Origin: Rikenella microfusus DSM 15922
Lineage (GTDB): Bacteria > Bacteroidota > Bacteroidia > Bacteroidales > Rikenellaceae
NCBI RefSeq assembly: GCF_000427365.1
Contig: NZ_KE386488.1
Coordinates: 1,178,001-1,242,000, forward strand
Direction of reading: 5' to 3'
DNA: 64,000 nucleotides
Shown here piece by piece: positions 59,744-64,000 of the stretch. Position numbers and translations under genes: made by a program. Numbering within the stretch: position 1 is the first letter of the stretch; each line of letters begins with the position of its first letter. The notes below the pieces were generated by a model that made no database searches, had not been told where the DNA came from, and worked only from the letters and a program-made list of their open reading frames with translations.

Positions 59744-60844
59744 TCAGCCGAACAGTTCCGCGATCAGGAAATCCGAGACCAGGAAGCGTTCCGCAGGGAT
59801 GGCGAATCCTTCCGCAGTACGGAACATGTCGCCCTCGGCCGCGAAATCGCCGCAACGGGCGGCGATCCGTTCTGCCTGTTCCGCGCCGAATCGGGCGGCG
59901 ATAAAATCGGTCGATATCCCCTCGGCCGTCCTCAGCCGGGTCATCAGGTATTCGTTCAGCAGGTCGGTGTCCGTCAGCCGTTCTTCACCGGGCGGTTCCC
60001 CGGCCAGATAACGACGGTTGTCGGCCACGTTCCACCGGCGGCACCTCGCCCCGTCGTAAGAGTGGGCCGAAGGCCCGGCGCCCAGATACGGCTCCCCGTG
60101 CCAGTAGGAGGAGTTGTGGCGGGCGCGGAAGCCCGGCCGGGCGAAATTCGACACTTCGTAATGTTCGAAGCCCGCTGCCGACAACGTTTCGCGCAGGATC
60201 CGGAATTGTTCTTCCGAAACCGATTCGTCCACCGGCTGCAACCCCTGCCGGCCGAAAAAGGTACGCGGCTCGATGGTCAGGTGGTAGGCCGACAGGTGCT
60301 GCACGTCCAGCTCCACGGCTCGGTCGAGGCTATATTGCCATTCGCGGGCCGTCATCCGGGGCAGGCCGTAGATCAGGTCGATCGTGATGTTCCCGAATCC
60401 CGCCGCCTGCGCCTCCCGCACCGCTTCGATGGCCCTGCGGGCGTCGTGGCGGCGGTTCATCCGCCGCAAATGGTCGTCGCAGAAAGACTGGATGCCGATG
60501 CTGAGCCGGTCGATACCGGCTTCGCGCAGTCCGTCGAGGTAAGCGGGCGTCAGGTCGTCCGGGTTGGCTTCGAGCGTAACCTCTTCGAACGTATCCGCCC
60601 TCCAGCGTTCCCGCACCTGCCGCACGAACCGTCCGATCTCTTCGGGGGTACATACCGACGGGGTCCCGCCGCCGAAGTAAAGGGTTTTCACGCTCCCGCA
60701 CCCGATTTCCGCCCGTCGCCGGTCGATTTCGCGGCCGATGGCGTCGAGCATCCCGTCCTTGCGGGCCAGCGACGCGACGTGGTGGAAATCGCAGTATCGG
60801 CAGATTTGCCGACAAAAAGGTATATGGATGTATATTCCCGACAT
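59744..60844 (-). CDS. hemW: radical SAM heme chaperone HemW
   Basis: A 366-residue radical SAM protein, often annotated as oxygen-independent coproporphyrinogen III oxidase but in fact the HemW branch. It has the cluster motif FCRQICRYCDF (CxxxCxxC, about 10-20), YFGGGTPSVCTPEEI, the ANPDDLTPAYL block and SIGIQSF, and it lacks the long N-terminal extension of HemN. HemW inserts heme into target proteins. hemD is elsewhere (3.6 kb), so no heme operon is evident. Confidence 0.92.
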   Translation of the reverse strand: MSGIYIHIPFCRQICRYCDFHHVASLARKDGMLDAIGREIDRRRAEIGCGSVKTLYFGGGTPSVCTPEEIGRFVRQVRERWRADTFEEVTLEANPDDLTPAYLDGLREAGIDRLSIGIQSFCDDHLRRMNRRHDARRAIEAVREAQAAGFGNITIDLIYGLPRMTAREWQYSLDRAVELDVQHLSAYHLTIEPRTFFGRQGLQPVDESVSEEQFRILRETLSAAGFEHYEVSNFARPGFRARHNSSYWHGEPYLGAGPSAHSYDGARCRRWNVADNRRYLAGEPPGEERLTDTDLLNEYLMTRLRTAEGISTDFIAARFGAEQAERIAARCGDFAAEGDMFRTAEGFAIPAERFLVSDFLIAELFG

Positions 60845-60906
60845 ACGGTATCGACTTCAGGCCGGTTTGCCGCCGTCCGCCCGGCGGCCCGTACCGTTCC
60901 ATACGG

Positions 60907-60938
60907 GGACTGCCGCCTCCCGGAGAAAGCGGCAGTCC
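60907..60938. terminator. hairpin between the glycogen gene and hemW
   Basis: Stem GGACTGCCGC/GCGGCAGTCC with a 12-base loop; no T-run. It lies 23 bases after the stop of the glycogen gene. Confidence 0.5.
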
Positions 60939-60960
60939 GTCCGGACCTCCGGTGTCCGGC

Positions 60961-63900
60961 CTATACCCATTTGACCAGGGCGAAATCCATGCGGTGGGGC
61001 AGTTTCGGATTCCGGGCATAGACCCGGATCGCCACGTCGTAGGAACCGGCGTTCTCCGGCGTCGAATTGAGCCGGAAAGTGGCCACGCTGCCTTCCACCT
61101 GTACCAGGTCGAACTGGTAGGTGTTTTTGAGCGTGATCTTGCCTTTGTTCTGTCCGTCGTCGGTAATCTGGTCGGCCACCAGCATCTCTACGCCGATGTC
61201 TTCCGGCATCAGGCCGTCGATATCCACATTTACCTCCAGGTTGTAGTGTTCGCCGAGTTTGATGGTCATGTGGCCGACGTCGTACTGTTTGAAGTTGAGC
61301 ACCTGGACTTTGTCCCACGACCGGCTCACGCGCCGTTTCCAAGCCGCGATTTCGCGCGCCTGGGCGAAGTCGTCGGCGATCATCTTCTCATGCCGCGCGT
61401 AGAGTTTCGAGTAAAACCGGTCTTCGTAATCCTGCATCATGCGGTTGGTGGTGAACTGCGACGCCACTTCGGCGATGCATTTCTTGACCGCGGCCACCCA
61501 TTTCACCGGCAGGTTGTTCTCGTCGCGTTCGTAATAGAGCGGGGCGATCTGTTCCTCGATCGTGGCGTAGATCATCTCCGCGTCCAGTTCGTCCTGGTAA
61601 CGCGGGTCGTCGAACGTGCTCTCCATCGGCAGCATCCATCCGGCGCCTTCCTTGTAACCTTCCACCCACCAGCCGTCGAGCACCGAGAAGTGCAGCACGC
61701 CGTTCATCACGGCCTTTTCGCCGCTGGTACCCGAAGCCTCCAGCGGACGCGTCGGGGTGTTCATCCATACGTCCACGCCCTGCACCATCCGCCGGGCCAG
61801 TTCCATGTCGTAGTTCTGCAGGAAGATGATTTTCCCCAGGAACTGGGGCATCTTGGAGACTTCGACGATCTTTTTGATCAGGTCCTGTCCCGCCTTGTCC
61901 GCCGGATGCGCTTTCCCCGCGAAGACGAACTGTACGGGACGTTCCGGGTTGTTCACGATCCGTTCCAGCCGTTCCATGTTGGTAAAGAGCAGGTGCGCCC
62001 GCTTGTAGGTGGCGAAACGGCGGGCGAAACCGATCGTCAGCACGTCGTTTTTCAACGACTCCTGAATCTGGACGATCTGGCGCGGCGAGTCGAACCGGAA
62101 CTGTACCGGGTCGGCCACGCGCGTGCGTATCTTTTTCATCAGCCGTTCCTTGAGGTAAAGCCGGGCGTCCCATAGCACCTTGTCGTCGATGTTGTAAACT
62201 TTCTCCCAGTTCTCTTTGGCGTAGTTTCCCTGGCGGAACGACTCGCCGAAAGCGTTGTAATAGATCTCCTTGAGCCGCGTGGCCGCCCATGTCGGGAAGT
62301 GCACCCCGTTGGTCACGTAGCCGATATGCAGTTCGCAGGGCATGTACCCCGGCCAGATGTTTTTGAGGATATCCTTGCTCACCTCTCCGTGCAGCCAGCT
62401 CACCCCGTTCACCTCCTGCGACATGTTGGAGGCCAGCACGCTCATCGAGAATTTCTCGTTCGGGTCGTTCGGATCGGTCTTGCCGAGGTTGATGAACTGG
62501 TCCCAGGTGATTTTCAGCCGGTCGGGATAGTGGGACATGTATTGGCGGATCATGTCTTCCGGGAACGCGTCGTGGCCGGCGGGTACCGGCGTGTGGGTCG
62601 TGAAGAGCGACGACGAACGGACGCATTCGATCGCTTCCGAGAAGCTCAGGTCGTACCTGGCGATCAGGTTGTGCACCCGTTCCAGCCCGATGAAGGCGGC
62701 ATGGCCTTCGTTGCAGTGGTAGATGTCGGCTTCGATGCCCAGGGTATTGAGCAGCCGGATACCGCCGATCCCCAACAGGAATTCCTGCTTGAGGCGGTTG
62801 TCCCAGTCGCCGCCGTAAAGGTGGTGCGTCACGCTGCGGTCTTCGGGCAGGTTCAGGTCGTGGTCGGTGTCCATCAGGTAGAGCTGCGTCCGCCCCACGT
62901 CGCAGCGCCAGATACGGGCGATCACTTTCCGGCCGGGGAAATTGACCGTAACGGTTTTCCAATTCCCCTGCGCGTCGCGTACCGGCGAAATCGGGAGCTT
63001 GAAGAAGTCCTGCGGTTCGTAGCTGGCCTCCTGGTCGCCTGCGGCGGAGAGCCGCTGGGTGAAGTAACCGTAGCGGTACAGCAGACCGACGGCCGTCATC
63101 GGCACGTTTTTGTCCGAGGATTCCTTCAGGTAGTCGCCGGCGAGGATGCCCAGGCCGCCCGAATAGATTTTCAGCGTGTGGTGCAGCCCGTATTCCATCG
63201 AGAAATAGGCTATTTGCGGCCGCGCGTCGGTCGGTTTGGCCGCCATGTATTTCCGGAATTCGGCATAGACGGCGTCCATCCGGGCCAGAAAATCCTGATT
63301 CTCGGCCAGTTCGCGCAAGGTCGTGAGGTTGAGCCTGTCGATCAGGTCGATCGGGTTGCGGTCCACCTGGTTCCACAGTTCCGGATTGATCGATTCGAAC
63401 AGCTGCCGCGCCGGATCGTACCACGACCACCAGAGGTTCTTGGTCAGCTCTTCGAGCGGGCGCAGACGTTCCGGAACCGAGCTTTCGACCATCATCCGGG
63501 TCCAGTTCGGCTTGCTTTCTACCACCAGCTGCTGACGCACGTAATTGAGTTGTTCGTGGTTAGTTCCGCCGTCGGTATAGGTGTGCGCGCTGCGGCGGAT
63601 CGCCGTTTGCAGGGCTATATCGTACAAGTCGAGGTAGTGGCCGTACAGGTTCGACCAAAGGGCGGTCTGCGAAATTTCCCGCGCCGATTCGCGGTGGCGG
63701 AGCATCTCCCGGTCGGTCATGTTGGCGTATCCGACCAGCGTCCCGGCGATGGCGGCCACCACTTCGGGGCTGTTGGTATCGTCGCGGTGCACGACCGTAA
63801 CGCCGGTATGTCCGTCTTTAGCGTGCTGTTCGACCCAGAGGCCGAAGCCGGCCAGGTCGGTGGTTACGGTCGGCACCGAAAAAGCGATGCTTTCGAGCGG

Positions 63901-64000
63901 CGTGTAGCCCCACGGCTCGTAGTAGGACGGGAAAACGGTGACGTCCATCCCGACCAACAGTTCGTAGTAGGTCTTGTTGAAGATGCCGTCGTTGCCGTTC
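60961..64000 (-). CDS. fused glycogen synthase / alpha-glucan phosphorylase (5' end beyond window)
   Basis: Partial at the window edge: over 1010 residues are visible and the frame runs open to base 64000. The first visible part is the end of a glycogen synthase-type GT domain (NGNDGIFNKTYYELL, VTVFPSYYEPWGYTPLESIA, the acidic motif region). After a linker comes a GT35 alpha-glucan phosphorylase, with QIAYFSMEYGLHHTLKIYSG, CNEGHAAFIGLERV, GFARRFATYKRAHLL and the pyridoxal-phosphate lysine in EASGTSGEKAVMNGVLHFSV. The last 115 residues add a beta-sandwich-like tail. Fusion of synthase to phosphorylase is known in Bacteroidota; it couples glycogen making and breaking in one chain. Confidence 0.92.
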   Translation of the reverse strand, partial: NGNDGIFNKTYYELLVGMDVTVFPSYYEPWGYTPLESIAFSVPTVTTDLAGFGLWVEQHAKDGHTGVTVVHRDDTNSPEVVAAIAGTLVGYANMTDREMLRHRESAREISQTALWSNLYGHYLDLYDIALQTAIRRSAHTYTDGGTNHEQLNYVRQQLVVESKPNWTRMMVESSVPERLRPLEELTKNLWWSWYDPARQLFESINPELWNQVDRNPIDLIDRLNLTTLRELAENQDFLARMDAVYAEFRKYMAAKPTDARPQIAYFSMEYGLHHTLKIYSGGLGILAGDYLKESSDKNVPMTAVGLLYRYGYFTQRLSAAGDQEASYEPQDFFKLPISPVRDAQGNWKTVTVNFPGRKVIARIWRCDVGRTQLYLMDTDHDLNLPEDRSVTHHLYGGDWDNRLKQEFLLGIGGIRLLNTLGIEADIYHCNEGHAAFIGLERVHNLIARYDLSFSEAIECVRSSSLFTTHTPVPAGHDAFPEDMIRQYMSHYPDRLKITWDQFINLGKTDPNDPNEKFSMSVLASNMSQEVNGVSWLHGEVSKDILKNIWPGYMPCELHIGYVTNGVHFPTWAATRLKEIYYNAFGESFRQGNYAKENWEKVYNIDDKVLWDARLYLKERLMKKIRTRVADPVQFRFDSPRQIVQIQESLKNDVLTIGFARRFATYKRAHLLFTNMERLERIVNNPERPVQFVFAGKAHPADKAGQDLIKKIVEVSKMPQFLGKIIFLQNYDMELARRMVQGVDVWMNTPTRPLEASGTSGEKAVMNGVLHFSVLDGWWVEGYKEGAGWMLPMESTFDDPRYQDELDAEMIYATIEEQIAPLYYERDENNLPVKWVAAVKKCIAEVASQFTTNRMMQDYEDRFYSKLYARHEKMIADDFAQAREIAAWKRRVSRSWDKVQVLNFKQYDVGHMTIKLGEHYNLEVNVDIDGLMPEDIGVEMLVADQITDDGQNKGKITLKNTYQFDLVQVEGSVATFRLNSTPENAGSYDVAIRVYARNPKLPHRMDFALVKWV

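Noticed and set aside
1-64000. CRISPR arrays, tRNA or rRNA genes
   Set aside because: No regularly spaced direct repeats, no T-arm sequences in a cloverleaf context, and no rRNA motifs were found on reading either strand.

Overview
The window reads as a high-GC member of the Bacteroidales, most likely Alistipes or a close relative in the Rikenellaceae. Several things point there. Many genes are preceded by the Bacteroidota promoter (TAnnTTTG, sometimes with TTG about 20 bases upstream), and Shine-Dalgarno sequences are generally lacking. Gene orders are typical of the phylum (DUF4271-hemD-rnpA-yidD; flippase-dut-TPR-EnvC-like-ybeY-mnmG). Family content also fits: DUF4251-like and DUF4369 proteins, and a fused glycogen synthase/phosphorylase. 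Genus is an inference from GC content and gene content only.

Layout. 0.3-2.7 kb: two ABC-2 drug-efflux-type permeases. 2.9-5.4 kb, minus strand: yidD, rnpA, hemD, DUF4271. 5.4-5.9 kb: an AT-rich non-coding stretch with four DnaA-box-like 9-mers, the best oriC candidate. From here every recognised gene up to prfB (6.2-36.9 kb) is on the plus strand. That block holds rpsU, ruvB, three secreted DUF4251-like paralogues, hflX, a LuxE-like gene, a lipid-linked flippase, dut, a TPR protein, a degenerate-LytM EnvC-like protein, ybeY, mnmG, a fused acyltransferase (OlsF type), an orphan DUF4435 protein, mscL, nucleotide-sugar genes (rfbB, a Gfo/Idh oxidoreductase, rfbD, fcl, ugd), ribE, a sensor kinase, folA, a nucleoside-gate membrane protein, and prfB with an intact +1 frameshift site. 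Four parS sites lie at 12.4, 17.9, 19.9 and 22.3 kb, supporting a nearby origin.

36.9-64 kb is mixed in strand: a HAD hydrolase, a GtrA protein, queG, a secreted phosphodiesterase-fold protein behind a structured RNA-like element, a UPF0104-type membrane protein, a Na/Pi cotransporter, an O-acetylation module (MBOAT plus two SGNH hydrolases), rpoN, pepE, lgt, asd, tyrS, three thioredoxin-fold envelope proteins (one without its cysteines), a DMT-type protein, hemW, and the 3' part of the glycogen synthase/phosphorylase fusion.

The most unusual content is non-coding. Four 375-515 bp elements with about 40-bp imperfect inverted ends (21.9, 23.9, 28.3 and 47.3 kb) each fill the gap between a stop codon and the next start codon. 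All four are oriented the same way relative to transcription of their neighbours. Two further families of modular GC-rich palindromes occur at 31.8/54.5/57.1 kb and at 0.1/33.7/35.7/41.2 kb. No rRNA, tRNA, CRISPR array, transposase or prophage gene was recognised.
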